Source of the DNA: Leucosporidium creatinivorum | Taxonomy: Eukaryota; Basidiomycota; Microbotryomycetes; Leucosporidiales; Leucosporidiaceae | Assembly (NCBI GenBank): GCA_001600635.1 | Contig: BCKL01000045.1 | Coordinates: forward strand, 16,384 to 80,383 | Length of the DNA: 64,000 bases | Direction: 5' to 3' | In this document: positions 42,793 through 55,807 of the stretch, piece by piece | How positions within the stretch are numbered: position 1 is the first letter of the stretch | Layout of the letters: every line of letters starts with the position of its first letter | Made by a program: the position numbers and the translations under genes | Notes under the pieces: generated by a model | The model's database searches: none | What the model saw: the letters and a program-made list of their open reading frames with translations, nothing else | Told to the model about the DNA's origin: nothing

Positions 42793-44931
42793 GGTCTGCG
42801 AAGGATGGAAGGGGATCAGCTTCAAGTACACGCAATCTGAGGCCTCAAGTACACGCACAGAAAGTCTTGAATGCTTATACTTCGCGCAAGAGCTTTAAAG
42901 TGGCACGAGAGGCGCTACAAAGGCGCTGCGAAGCAAAGGATGAGATCCGAGACGAGCAGCGCCGAACTGAGGCGCTCGGCGGTCGAGTGGTCGTCGAGTC
43001 TTGTAGGAGAAGGCGAGGAGATGAGTGGGAAGAGGAAGAAGGGAGAAGCGGTGGATCCCAACACTGTCATCACTGCCTAGAGGAGGGCTGAATGGTCCCT
43101 TCCTCGCTGAAAGAGTGAAGCTTCGGGAGCGTGGCAAGGCGGGAGCAAATGCGAGTTAGGCACGACTGGTCTCGACAGGCTGCATGGAGGTGGTCGAATG
43201 CAGCCCTGATGCCGGATGACAGCCTGCAGACGAGGCAGCCCCGCACTCGTCAGCAACGATTGGAGATCCGAACTCTGTTGGTGTGCAGCTGCTCGGCCGA
43301 GGGCGAAGGAGCCTGCTCCCGTCGCCGCGACCCTCCTCACGAAGGGCTGGACAGAGCAAGCTTGTGCTCTGGCACGGGAGATGATACAACACAGCTCCAC
43401 CACCAGCTGGACGGGAGAGGCAGCTGCCCTTCCGCGACAAGAGGCCGTCTCCTTCGCACTCGACCGCCATCGCCGAAGCTCGCTCAACCGACTTGCGAAA
43501 GCCACTAGCGACATGCATCGACGAGAGGAAATGTATCGACATAGTAGAGAGGGCTGCTACGCTTCACCTAGTCGACAGTCAACACTACCGCCCCTTCAAA
43601 AGCTGAAACAGCGAGAGGAGAGGGCTCGGCGAAGGCTGAGCTGTAGCTTGTGAGCTCAAGGTCGAGCAGAGAGGCTTGAGACCCATTGAACACAGGCTTG
43701 CTAGCTGTCTGAGCCCCTAACGAGCCCCTGTACTACTCTGCAGCTCTCCGTGAACGTCGGAGAACGTCGAGAGGAAAAGCTGCCTTGGCGAAAGGATTTC
43801 TTGGAGTGGACAGATGATGTTGGGCGGTCAGGAAAAGCTGTAGCAAAGTACAAAGAAGCGATTCGCCCGCTTGCTACCCCCCTACAGCCAGCAGACGACT
43901 CAACCACAGCTCTGGAAGCCAGCGAGCAGACGGTGGCCGTCGTCCACTTCGCACGGCCCCGAAGCCGAATTGCTACTTGACGAGCGAGCGGCGCTTCNGC
44001 TCTTTTCTTCAGACCAACTCGTGCGTTTGACCTCAGGGTTACTATTCGACTATACCTTTCGACTACAGGCAGCTGACTCTACTCTCCTACTTTCCTCCTC
44101 CTCACTCTACCCTCACCCTCTCCTCACCTCGGCGCTCGACCCTCTCCCCTTCGTTCCCACCGCCCACAGAGTCAGGATCTGTTTACAGTTCCTTTCCGTT
44201 TTGTCTTGCTGACTCGAAAGAGCCACAACGTTTGCGGGTCATGATGTACAGACGGTCGTAGCCCCTTCGAGCGAGAAGCTTTTTTTCGTCGTCTTTCTTC
44301 CGTCCTCGCAAGGGGATGGGGAGGCGACGCTCGATGACCTCGGCGTGCTCGCGCCTGCCCTCCGTCTGGAGTGGCTGTCGGGCTTCTCGAGCTGCTGTTC
44401 TGCAGTATGCCTTCGAGAAGCTGTGCGGCGCGCCTGGTGGCTGCGAGCCTTTCTGAACTCGTCCCATTAGCATTCGTTGTTTGTTGTAGCTTGATTAGAC
44501 GATGCAACTTCTTCACTCCCACATCATCTCATTGCTGCCTTGCGAATTCGAGAGCCTTGGGCAAACCACCCTTCGCCGAAGAGAAGCACTGTAGCGAAGC
44601 AGCTCAGCCTTGCTTGCTCGCCAACAAGCCGTCGAGTTGACAGCCTACAGCAGCAGCGGCTTCCAGCGGTAACTGAGAATCGACTGCTTCAAGCCCGACC
44701 TGCTCTGGTGCAGAAGTCGCCGTCCCCGGAAGGCCTCGACCCAAAGCTGCTCCCGTCGCGAAGGGGCGAGCGCGAGGGTTGCCTTCTTGCAACTCGCTCC
44801 TTTTTCGTTCGCTTCTCGCTTGACTCTGCTACAGCGCTACAGGACGCGCTTTCTCACCCGCCCCGGCTGCTGCAAGCGCCTACTCACCATCATCAAGGTC
44901 GCCGCGCCCTTCGTCGGACCCCAGAGCCCGC
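42793..44931. other. Long unassigned region
   Basis: About 2.1 kb without a gene I can defend. The most gene-like stretch is on the plus strand at 43750-43980 (NVGERREEKLPWRKDFLEW, DDVGRSGKAVAKYKEAIRP), but no splice partners were found. One undetermined base (n) stands at 43998. The exact repeat at 44417-44511 lies inside this region. Confidence 0.4.
44417..44511 (+). repeat. 95-bp segment identical (inverted) to 63906-64000
   Basis: Every base matches the reverse complement of the last 95 bases of the window. The match then continues more weakly into 44512-44700. On the minus strand both copies can read HRLIKLQQTTNANGTSSER then LAATRRAAQL. Confidence 0.95.
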
Positions 44932-47900
44932 ATGGCTCGCTTCCATCGCCTCTCGCTCTTCTCGCTCGCCGCTGTCCTTCTCCTCGTCGACGGAGTGCAC
45001 TCTCAAGCACTGCCAAAGCGCGAGCGTGCTCGCCAGGACCACCAATTCGACCTCAGCGCTGGCCAGGCCGGTGAGGCAGCACAACAAAGCTCGCTCGGCG
45101 CGATCTGGGCGGCAGAAGGGTTCGAGCTCGAGGCGGGTCAGCCTGGGGGGCTGAGCGGAATTGCTGGATGGACCGGGGAGGATGTTGACGACGAGGAGGA
45201 GGGAGTAGCTGCTAGGCCAACTTCGCTCAGGCTGGAGAGGAGGATCAATTCGAAACGAGGTGAGAGCCGAATCGGGACTGGTCTCTGCCCGCGAGCTGAC
45301 GCGTTGCCAAGTCCTAGCTACTACTACCATCAGAAGGGCCACTTCTAGTGAGCAGTCATCGTCCTCTGCAACCTCTCTCGGCCACTCGCATGCTGATTTC
45401 GGCTGCGCATGCCTCTCCCTCCTTCGCAGCAAGCACGAGGCGGTCGACTACAACGACCAAAAGGAGCAGTGCGTACTGTGAACGATGTTGATTTGTGTGA
45501 GAGGCTGACCGATCTCGATACGCCTGCAGCTTCAGCACCACGGAGCGAGTCTTGACCCGCTCGCCCTCCGCTCGGCGATTCGACTGACCCATCGACTCTT
45601 CAGCGTTACCAGCCACGACCACGTCGAGGAGGGGTGAGTGTTGAATTTCGTCGCCCTGACTAGCCCAGCTGAACTTGACTTGCCTTATCAGCGACCACGA
45701 CAACGAAAACGAGTGAGTCGTGAGCTCGGCGCTCGTCTCGAACTATCGCTAATCCTCGCCCTGAGCAGCGACCTCCGTCAAGACTACGTCGAAAACGACC
45801 ACCAAGGCCAGCACTACTTCTGCTAAGGGTGAGCAGGTCACCTTGCTCGACTTCGACTACTCGCCGCTGACCGCTTCGCTCTTCCCCCGTCTCGTCGCCC
45901 TCTTCCACAGGTACAACAACGTCTTCCAAGTCCACCGCCGCGGCCGCCGCATCAACAACAAGATCTACCACGCCGGTTGCGCAGACTTGTACGTCTGGGG
46001 TTGGCGAGCTGCCGTGCGCTAGCAAGATCTCGGCGCTGATCCTGCTGGTTCCCTTATTTTCTCCCTCGAAGCTTCCACCGCCATCAAGAGTGAGGCGATC
46101 TCTCTTATCGTCGTCTCGCGGTACTTATCGCGCTGCTATACGCCCGCTGACTCTCCCTTCGCCCTTTCCCACTCCTTTCGGTCTCTCGGCGCGCGCAGTC
46201 GGGACTCCTCGCACAACTCCCGCCGCCTCGACGACATCCAAGACGTCGACCACAACATCGACTACCTCCAGCAGTATCGCAACCACCATAACAACACCCG
46301 CAAGCCCCACCACGACCTCCCAATCAGTCGTTTCGTCGAGTTCGAACTCGAGCTCGACGAGCACGACGTCCTCGGCAAGCACGTCAAGTGGCATTTGCGC
46401 GCCAGTATACACCGCCAGTCAGATGATCACGGGTACTGGGACTCTCCCTAAGCCGACTTCTTTCGTCAAGCGAGCCACAACGGGTCAAGGGCTCGCGCTC
46501 GATGGCTCGGCGTTCAGGGTCGTCGGCGCCAGTGAGTCAAATCCCGCCGATGCTTGACTTCGCTTGCTGACCTTCTCTAATTTCTCGACAGATATATACT
46601 GTGAGCTTCGCTCGCTTACATAGGCTTCTCGCCCTCTTCGGCGATTCGAGCTACTCGCTGACCTCCGCTGCTTCGCTCGCAGGGATCTGCAACAACGAGG
46701 ACACCGTTCCCAAAGGACAGTACACCGACAAGGGAAGGGTTCGCGAGGCGCTCGCCATCGCCGTTGCCATGGGAGGTAACACTGTGCGTTTCGATCTCTC
46801 CCCGCCTTCGCTTCCGCCGAGCTGACCTTTCGCTCGCATCGCAGGTCCGCCTCACTTCCTGCGGCGTCAGCGTCGGATCACAGTACTCGACCGAGACTGC
46901 CCTCGGAGTCTTCGCCACTGGAGCACATGTGAGGAGCCCTCGTCGACGGTCGACTTGCTGCTTCAGCCGAGTGAGAGCTCGGGCTGACCTCTCTCGTGTG
47001 CAGTGGGACATCTACGACTACGTGATCTACGCCGCTGGACAGTATGGACTCAGGGTCATCCTCCCGCTCACAGATGACTACGACTTGTGAGTTCGACTCG
47101 CCTTCGACCGGCGGCGACGAGTCTGAATCCCGCCCTTCACAGCTACCACGGCGGCAAGTACACCTTCCTGCGTTGGCTCGGACCCAACACGGGCAACTGG
47201 GGATCCCTCTTCTACAGCAACGCTCAAGCTGTCTCAGCCTACAAGGTGAGGCTTGCTTTCTCAACTCTGTTCGGCTCATCGACATCGCCGAGCATCGTTC
47301 TGACACCTTCTCGCTTCCACAGCAATACATCTACGTCTGTACGCTACTCTGCCTCGCCGACTCCCCCTCGATGCTCGTCACCTCCTCCACCGTCGACTGA
47401 CCTCCCGCCCCGTCTCGCCTTTACAGACCTCAAGCATCAAAACGCCTACAACGGGCTCACCTACGCTCAAGACCCCACCATAATGATGTGGGAGACTGGA
47501 AACGAACTCGGAGCGTACATTGGGAAGGAGGGGTACGTTCTCGCTGATCTGCCTACAACTCCAGCTTCCGCCGAGCTGACCTCGGCCTATCTCTCATCTC
47601 GCAGCTACCCTCCGGCCACCTGGACCAACACCATCGCCAGCTACATCAAGTCCATTGCTCCTAACCAGCTCATCATGGATGGCTCGGACGGCTTCTACAA
47701 CTACACCAGTCGAGTCGATGACGCTCTCGAGTCGAACGACCCCGAACTGACCTTGTGCTCGCCGCTCTCACAACAGCCAAAGCCACCGCTCCTGGTCTCA
47801 ACGTCAGCGCCATCGACGTCATGACGGATCATGGGTGGGTCGAGCTACTGGTGTCCTGCTGTCTCTGCACGCTTGCTGACCTCGGCTCTCGGCCTTCAGC

Positions 47901-48699
47901 TATCCTCGCAACGTCGCGCTCCTCAACGCTCAAATCCCGCTCGCTACTGCTGCGAAGAAGGGCTTCATTCTTGGAGGTAGGTCCTCAGCCGCTGCCCTCG
48001 CTTGCCCGACCTTCCTTTTGCCCTCGCCCTCGACTCGTGTTGCCTTCGCCGAACCGAACGCGCTCGCCCCCGACACGCTCATGCAACCTCTTCAGTCTCC
48101 GGTCGTTTCGGTCTGCAAGCTGACTCTTTATACCTCGCCTGCTCCCCTCTTTCACGCAGAATACGACTGGACGACGGCACACGGCGGAGACTCGCTCACC
48201 TCCTACCTCGCCGCCATCGAGGCCACGAGCTACATTGGCAGTCTAATCTGGGACATCCAAGGTCACGACGCGCAGTGTTGTGCATTCGTGCAGCATGTGA
48301 GTCTTTAGTCTTCTCTCCGACGCCTCGGTCAAAGCAGTTCGCTCGGACTTGTCGAAAATAGCAAGCTGATCCTCTCTTCCGACATTATAGAACGACGGCT
48401 ACAGCCTCTACTATCCGAACGGCAACTTGGCTGCTGATCAAGCCAACATTCTCACTGTGGTCCAATCCGTGAGTCCATTGCAACTGCTCGGCGCTCATTT
48501 CTCACGCTGACCTTCTCCCTCGCTCGCCTCGCAGAACTATAGGTGAGCACTCCTTCTTTCTTCTATATCCCCTCTCCCTGCCTCTCCCTCGGTGCTTGCT
48601 CTCCTCGCTGACCTCCGCGCCCTTCGCGCCCACAGAATGACCGGTAGAGCAGTGCCTACGAGCCTGCCCGGCATATCATGCCCTCAACCTGCCTTCTAG
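44932..48699 (+). CDS. Secreted GH5 beta-mannanase-like glycoside hydrolase
   Basis: A secreted enzyme of glycoside hydrolase family 5, closest in motif to endo-beta-1,4-mannanases. The first exon encodes a signal peptide (FHRLSLFSLAAVLLLVDG, cleavage near VHS-QA). Several tiny exons (45400-46030), then a longer one, encode a Ser/Thr-rich linker (for example TSKTTTKASTTSA), expected to be O-glycosylated. The catalytic domain begins GQGLALDGSAFRVVGANIYW, in which NIYW comes from a 9-nt micro-exon (46592-46600). Further blocks are WDIYDYVIYAAGQYGLRVIL, GGKYTFLRWLG and PTIMMWETGNELGAY (acid/base Glu). IDVMTDHGYP and GFILGEYDWTT (nucleophile Glu) follow. Near the end an 8-nt micro-exon (48535-48542) encodes most of NYR before MTGRAVPTSLPG and PQPAF-stop. 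All catalytic residues are present. The frame in the earliest linker exons is uncertain. Confidence 0.85.
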
Positions 48700-49833
48700 A
48701 CGTACTCACCATATCATACACGCACTATCCCTACACATCAACATGCTGTGCTAATATCAGGGCCTTCACCGCTGCTTCAGCGTTCAGCGAGACTTGCGAG
48801 ACCGGAGCTCGGGCGAGCCGAGAGGAGAAGCGCGATGGAGCATCGCTAGGCCTTTCGCCGGTGACGATGATGGTGAGGCTCGACTACTCGGCGGTACCCT
48901 TTATACACCTTGCGATCACGGCGCACCTCTCTCAACACGCATCCTCGGAAGCTCGCGTTCCACCTCCGCCGAGCATCGGGGCCCAAGTGAGGCTCTCGAC
49001 CTCATCGCGCGATGCAGCTCAGCGATTGGTGTATCGGCGGATATCGTGAGGTCTGGAAGACGTGGGGAAAGGGTTAGCGAACAGCGGAGGAGGCGGAGAT
49101 GAGCAAAAACGGTCACGCAGAAGGGAGCTGCGAGTTCGCCGAAGGGGGGATCTGCAGCCAACACTCGCTGCTGTTGCTCGCTGCCGGTGCTGTAGCTCAG
49201 TGGAGCTGCTCTCTGCTGACCTGGACCTAGTGAGAAGCCACCTCGGCGACCCGCTGTAGCCTGGTCGTCGCTCAAAGAAAGCGCCTCGGCGAGGGAGACA
49301 CAGTAGCTGGGAGCCCGTGGAGCGGCCGAGTTGACGATATGTACACCCTTCTGGAACACTGCTGCTGTTTCTACTTGCAGACAGGCGGCGAAGGCGGAGG
49401 GGCGACTTGTCGAACGACCAAGTCGAGACCGGCCCTGAGCAATCGCTAGGTGTCAATCTGAGCTTGTACAGCTCGCTTGCAGGCTGGCTGAGGGCGGCAG
49501 GAGCAAGAGAGTAGACTGATCTACATCTCGAAAGCCTTCGATAGAGTCGTGTGCACCGGAATCCTTCCTTAGCGCCAGGGAACCCCTCGAAAGCTACCCC
49601 GCTCTCTCCACGTCTCAGAGATACCGACGCCCAGATTGCGGGCGGGTGAGCCGTTCGCCTTCCCTTCTAGGAAAGTGCGGGAGGGAGCGAGGGCAAGAAT
49701 CGAGATAAGAGCGCGAGCAGCATGTGGAGCGAAAGAAGGCGGCTCGCTGCTTTCCCTCCTCTCCCTCACTTCCTCTCTATCGCTCTTTCCCCTCCATCTC
49801 CTGGGCTTTGGCGCCTCCCGCCTATCGCACACC
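48700..49833. other. Intergenic
   Basis: More than 1.1 kb upstream of the NCS1 permease gene with no supported exon chain. A CT-rich leader (49750-49800) precedes the permease start. Confidence 0.45.
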
Positions 49834-52306
49834 ATGGTTCAGACATCTAGCTACACCTTCAAGGAGAAGGCCACCTCGTTCAAGGCGTGGCAACTCGACA
49901 AGGCGCCGTCAGCTTTCGCCCCCGAGGACATCTACGTGAGTAGACGTCTCCTACTCGATCCCGAGATCCAAGGCTGATGTTTCTCTTGCAGAGCAACACC
50001 GATATGGAGCCCGTCAAGCCCGAGGAGCGCACATGGACGACTTCGACCTTCGCCGCATACTGGTGCGTACTTCTCGGCACTAGAGAGCCCGTGGATACTC
50101 ACAGTTGATCCCCACAGGTTCTCCGACCTCGTCAACGCCGGTCAGTGGTCGGGAGTCGCTTCCTTCGTCGCCCTCGGCCTCACTTGGTGTGTTACCGCTC
50201 TCGGCCGAGAGCGCTGAGCTTCTTCCTGACCGTTGTCCTCCTCCTCAGGTGGGAGTCGATGCTTGCCATCTTCACCGGAGCCGTTCTACTCTCCACCGTC
50301 ATCGTGCTCAACGGAATAATTGGTGCACGCTGCCACTCACCTTTCGCCGTCACGGCCAGGGCTGCCTACGGCTACAACCTCGCTCGCTTTGCTGTCGTAT
50401 CGTGAGTTTCTCTCCTCCCCTGCGCCTAGACGAGCCAAACAGCCGGAGGCTCAGGCGGGACCACCCTGAGCTTTTCGACTTCGGCGTTGGTCTCTCGGCT
50501 TCGGCTTCAGCTTTACCCTCCCGGCTACAGCGCTGATGAACGGCACTGACTGAGATCTCTTCTCACAGCCGCATGGTCATCGCCTGGTTCTGGTTCTCCA
50601 TCAACACCTACCAGGGAGGAACCGGTGTCAAGCTCATGCTCATCGCCATCTGGCCCAGCTTCCGCACCTTCCCCAACCACCTCCCTGCCTCGGCCGGCAC
50701 CGACTCGAGCTCTATGCTCTGCTTCTTCTTGTTCTGGCTGTATGCTTTCCCGATCCATTGCTCACTCTGGCCGGAAGCTGACTTGAAGCCCTTCCTCTTC
50801 TTCACCACTCAGCATGCAACTACCCTTCGTCTTCGTCCACCCTTCGAAGCTCCGCCCCATCTTCCTTGCCAAGGGAATCCTCCTTCCCCTCGTCGCCATC
50901 GGAACCATGGCTTGGTCGATTCATGAGGCCGGCGACCGCGCCTCGTCGGTCCTTCGCGCATCATCTACGCTCTCCGGCCTCCCCTTCTTCTACGCCTTCT
51001 TTACCGCAGTGACCGCGTCGATGGGCACTTGGTCTACAATGGCGTGTAACATTGGAGACTTCTCACGGTACTCCAAGAAAGAGACCTCCGTAAGCTCGTG
51101 CTCCTCAGCACGCGAGGCTCACCTCGGGATCTCTCACTCTGCTACGCGGCTCACCTCTCGCTCTGCCTACAGGCGTACCTCCAAATGCTCTTTGTACCCG
51201 CCCTGTGGTGTATTACGTCCCTCTTTGGTGCCATCTCAAGCAACATGACGCTCGCGGTGTACGGCGAGGTACTTTGGCAACCTTTCGACGTTATCGACAA
51301 GTGGGAGGGATCCCACGGTGGCCGTCTCGCCGCTTTCGTCTGCGCTGCTGGTGAGGCTCGAGTCTTTGACTCCTGTTGATGAGGAGAGAGGCCTCTGTGG
51401 GCCCAATGACGAGGAGAGATGCCGTCGCCGAGCGCGCAAGTCTTCGCCGAGCCCGGATCAAATCGCTAACCTGCTCGCAATTGGCAGCCTGGGCTCTCGG
51501 AAACGTCGGAACCAATATTACTGCCAACTCCATCTCCTCCGCCAACGATCTCACCACCCTCTTCCCCCGCTGGATCAACATTCTTCGTGGTCAGATCTTC
51601 GCCGTCTTCGTCGGAGTCTGGGCGTTTGCTCCTTGGAAGGTCCTTGCCACGGCCGGTTCCTTCATCAGCTTCATGGGAGCCTACTCCATCGTGCTCGCCC
51701 CCATCGGAGCCATCCTCGCCGCCGACTTTTTCGTCGTCAAGGGCCAAAAGTACAACGTCCCAGAGCTGTACGATCCTCGCGGCATCTACCGCTACAGCTA
51801 CGGAGTGAACTGGCGCGCTGCTGTTGCACTTGTCGTATCAATTGCTCCTAACGTTCCCGGCATGATCGTGAGTCCCATCTCTTCGCCGCTCGACGTTTGC
51901 TCGGCGCCGAGTCGTCGCCGCAGTGTGACCAAAGCTGACTCTACTTCACCCTGTAGCACGCTCTCAACTCGTCCATCGATATTGGAAACGCCAAGTACAT
52001 CTACTGTGTTGCTGACAGTGCGTTACATCCTCTCCTCTCCTGCTCTTCGAAACCTCGGCGCTGACTCTTCTCCTCGCTCGCCCAGTCTTCGGCATGACCG
52101 TGGCCGCCAGCATCCACATCGGGCTCAGCAAGTTCTTCCCCGACCACAATTCCCTCATCGCCGACGCCGTTCTTGCCGACGACGTCCTCGCTGGCCGCGT
52201 GCCCGGCTACGAGCACCTCGCCGAGCGTCGTCGCGAGCACCACTCGACCGATTCCGAGGACGACAAGCTCGACTCGTTCGAGCCCAAGGTTCAGGAGGTT
52301 GTTTAG
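49834..52306 (+). CDS. NCS1-family nucleobase/allantoin permease
   Basis: A proton-coupled plasma-membrane importer of the nucleobase-cation-symport-1 family (uracil, allantoin, uridine or related substrates). The N-terminus is cytosolic (FKEKATSFKAWQLDKAP, then SNTDMEPVKPEERTWTTSTF). Family blocks follow in order: WSDLVNAG-type helix FSDLVNAGQWSGVASFVALG, NGIIGARCHSPFAVTARAAY, GYNLARFAVV, RMVIAWFWFSINTYQGG, FFLFWL, AFFTAVTASMGTWSTMACNI, GDFSRYSKKE, ALGNVGTNITANSISSANDL, FFVVKGQKYNVPELYDP and YRYSYGVNWRAAVALVVSIA. About a dozen hydrophobic helices are encoded over about ten exons. The C-terminal tail is charged (ERRREHHSTDSEDDKLDSFE) and may carry regulatory lysine or phosphorylation sites. 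The specific substrate cannot be told. Confidence 0.88.
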
Positions 52307-52662
52307 ATTGGAGTTTCAGTACATCATTGCGGGGATTAGGGCTAGGACGGGGTCGTTTCAGTGTATCAATGGAGGGGCTGTCGTTTCAATCTGTTGGCGT
52401 TGCTCGTAGAGGCTGTTTGGACCCGCATGGTGGGAAATCATAGACTTATTTGTTTTCTTCTTTCAGCGAGAGTGGGCTTGGAGAGTCGCCAGAGAGCTCT
52501 CACTCGAGCGGGCCATCGGAATCTCGGCGCCGAGCAGGACTTAGCCGGCTCGCTTGGGCTCGGGTGCAGTGAGATAATGTCTGTGAGATAGCTGATAGCA
52601 ATACGATGTCTATTCTGTGGTATATACGTCTAAGATACTGCTCGTCGTCTCGCTCTCGCCGC
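52307..52662. other. Intergenic between convergent genes
   Basis: The 3' ends of the NCS1 permease and the MFS transporter converge here. No other feature is seen. Confidence 0.5.
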
Positions 52663-55551
52663 TCAAACCTGCTCCTTCCCTTGCCCCTTCTCCTCGGCCA
52701 TCTCACGCTCCACTCGCTCCCGCATAGCAATGTCGAGGCAGGGAGCAAACTTGGAGCTACCTCGGATCTGAGCACCGTACTTGTAGAAGATGAAGGGCGA
52801 GGGGGCGATGAGGAGAGCGATGCAGCCGATGAGGGTGCAAGCCCAGTTGACTCCGAGACGAGCAAACATCTGCGAGGTGAACTGCGGTAAAGAACAACGT
52901 CAGCAAGGGTGTACAGCTGAGTGGTGCTGAGCTAGACGTACGAGAGGGAAAGCTGCGCCGACGGCCGAGCGGAGAATGGTGTTGGCAGCGAGAGCCGAGG
53001 CCGAGTACATGAGGTAGACCTCAATGAGGTAGGAGAGGAAGGAGATGAAAACGAGCGTGAACGACATGCCGATGAAGATGGTCGAGACGGCGGGAACCGC
53101 CCAATGGACGGAGGGGTAGCTATGGAAGGCGAGAGTCAGCGAAAGCCCTTCTCGGCGATGGCCTCCTGAGCTCACTTTCCAGTCCAGCCGAGCCAGAAGA
53201 TGCCGATGATGAGGAATGGTCCAGCGAGCATGGCTCCGTACAAACGCTCCTCAGGAGGAGGGTGTCCATGCCATCGGGGCACGAGGACTCGGTAATGGCG
53301 TTGAACGATGATGTTGAGAATGGCGCCGAGAGTCGTTCCGATGCCGACGCCGATGAAGATGAGGCCGCTCTCGCCGGCGTTGAAGCCTCGGAGCTGCTCC
53401 CAGATGATGGGGAAGACGGAGAACTGGGAGCGAGGGGAAGGTCAGCGAGAGCTCAGCGCTGAGTGCCGAGGTGAGAGAACGAACGAGGGCGTAGAGTAGT
53501 CCGTAGCTGTAGGTAGATGTCGTGATTTGAGGTAGATGGTGAGAGGTGGTGTGGGTGGGAGTGAGGCATGAAGGAGTGCGAGAAATTGAGCGCCGAGGTC
53601 AGCTCTTCATCTCCGAAGCGACCTTGCCTCTTGACTACTCACATGATGGACAGATAAATGGTAACGAGCATCAAGATGGGCTCGGTGGCCAACATGATGA
53701 AGGGACGAGCCAGGGTGCGAGAGACGAGAGACTTGAAGGAGAAGTCGGCCCGCTCGAGGTCGGCGTAGAGCTCCTTGTTGGCCTCGGGGTTCTCCTTGCG
53801 CAGCTTCTTGGCACGTGTGGCGAGTACTGTAGGTGTTGGTGAGGTCAGGGAGCGCTCAGGTCGGAGGTGTTCAGAGGAGGAGCAAAAAGAGCGAGCGCTT
53901 ACGCTTCGGATGGTACGTTTCCGGCAAAAAAATCACTACGAGTATGGTGCAAAGAAGCGCCCAGCCTCCCATGACCCAGAAAATGTCTCTCCACGACGCG
54001 GTGAGTGTCAAGAAGCCTCCGATGATGGGTCTGTTGGTAGATTAATCGAAAACCGAGGTCAGCGGCTGCTCGGCTCGGACGAGCTCCGAGGTTGAGGCGG
54101 GAGGGGCATGTAGACAAACCCCAGGACTGGACCAACGAAGACTGATGCAGAGAATACAGACATGGCCTTGCCTCGACCGACAGCGTCCCATGTATCTGCG
54201 GAAGGAGAGCGAGGGGAAGAAGCGAAGGTCAGCTTCGGCGCTCGCTGTTCTGCCAATGCGAAGGGCCTACCTGCGATTACACCTCCACAGTTCGTCAAGG
54301 GAGATGCAGCGAACGTTCCTGCGAGTAGCCGCATGATGACGATCGTCTCGATGTTCTTGCCGAGAGCGTCGCCTGAGAGGGGGAGGGCGGAGAGCGAAGG
54401 TCAGCGTCCAGGCGGAGACGAGGTGGGGCGCGACAAGCTGAACGATAGAGAGACTAGAAGAGTGAGAGAGAGGCTAGCACCACTCACCGATCTCGCAAAG
54501 AGCGAAGCAGAACAGAGTGCCGATAAAGACTGGGCGACGACCAACGATTTCCGAGATTGGCGCCCACAGGATGGGCCCCAATATGTACCCCGCCAGAAAC
54601 ATTGAGGTAGTGAGGATGGCGACCTGCAGTAAAGTCAGCTCGGAGCTACAGCATGAGCCTAGACGCGAGAAATGCCCACCTCGGTGCTGGTTCCAAACTC
54701 GGCGGCGATCAATCTTGTCGCAGACGACGGTGCGGAGGAGGCGAAGGTGACCGAGATGGTGAGGAAGGAACAAAGAGCTGTGATCCACCACTTGTAGGCC
54801 ACCGACCAGTTCTGAGGGTTCTCGGGATCGTTCTCGAGCCAGTTGACCTTGTTCGGATCGACCTGAGAAGCGGCGAGAGGACGATGGTGAAGGGAGAAGT
54901 GAGGATAAGTGTGGAGGAGAGTCAGCTCTAGCCTCTGCTGGTGAAGAGCGAGAGCGGAGGCGTACAGCTGGTGGCGTGGGCGCCTCTTCTGCCAAGGGTA
55001 AGGAGTAGATTAGCGAACAGCTCCGCCTGAAGGGAAAGTGGAGGCTGCTCGACGGCAGTGGAAGCAAAATGCGAACCCTTGCGAACCTAGCAACGGCGCC
55101 GAGCGCGAGTGAAGGGGAGCGCGAGTGAAGGGAGGGAAAGGCGAAACTCACCACCTCGATCCTCAGCCTCCTGCTTCGAGATCCGGCTCATTACTCGGTG
55201 GCTCTCGCTGTAGGCCGTGTCGACGAGGTGCAGACCCGGCAAGCTATCGCTCCTGCTCCTGACTCGCGAGCCACCAGTATTCCTCCTCGTTCGAGTCCTG
55301 CGAGGCATCGCTTGCTGGTCGGGAACGTCTCCGCCGAAGCTGGCAAACTCGCGCTCGGCCTCTTCATCGGCTGTGAATGCAACGCCATGTGCATCAACGT
55401 TGGGCGTGTTGAAGGTGCGAGGCGGCTCTGGCTTGAGGACGCCGCCATTCGAGCTGGCGCTGGCCATCGTCGCCGGTTCGTGCTGATGGGCGAGGGTAGC
55501 GGAAGAACCGGTTGAAGCGGTACTTGGTGCTGTAGGTGTTGTGAGTGACAT
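52663..55551 (-). CDS. MFS transporter, DHA1/polyamine-type
   Basis: A 12-helix drug:H+ antiporter of the major facilitator superfamily, close in layout to fungal polyamine/multidrug exporters. A long cytosolic N-terminus (Ser/Thr- and Arg-rich, PRRTRTRRNTGGSRVRSRSD) precedes DPNKVNWLENDPENPQNWS, a signature of this group. The membrane part follows: WWITALCSFLTISVTFASSA, VAILTTSMFLAGYILGPILW and EIVGRRPVFIGT (motif A). Next come MRLLAGTFAASPLTNCGGVI, GRGKAMSVFSASVFVGPVLG, FIGVGIGTTLGAILNIIVQR and STIFIGMSFTLVFISFLSYL. The end is cytosolic (RERVEREMAEEKGQGKEQV-stop). About ten exons join in phase. The ATG at 55551 is the first in frame. It is convergent with the NCS1 permease; the PSD gene ends 256 bp upstream on the same strand. 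Confidence 0.87.
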
Positions 55552-55807
55552 CGAGCGATGCACCTGTAGAGCGAGAAGAGCGACGAGAGGGAGGGGGAGA
55601 GGCGCAGCGCCAGCAAAAGTCTCGAAGGGTTGTATTTGGCGCTGAGGTAAGATTCGGGACCCGCTCGGCCGAGGGACCGATTCCTGATGACCTCATCTCC
55701 AGAAGTCCTCCTCCTTCTCTGCTGCAAAGCATGAGACAACACACCTGGAATACACCTCACCAATTCTACGCCACTCCTGGTCCCCTTCGCCTCGACGCCC
55801 TCCTCCC

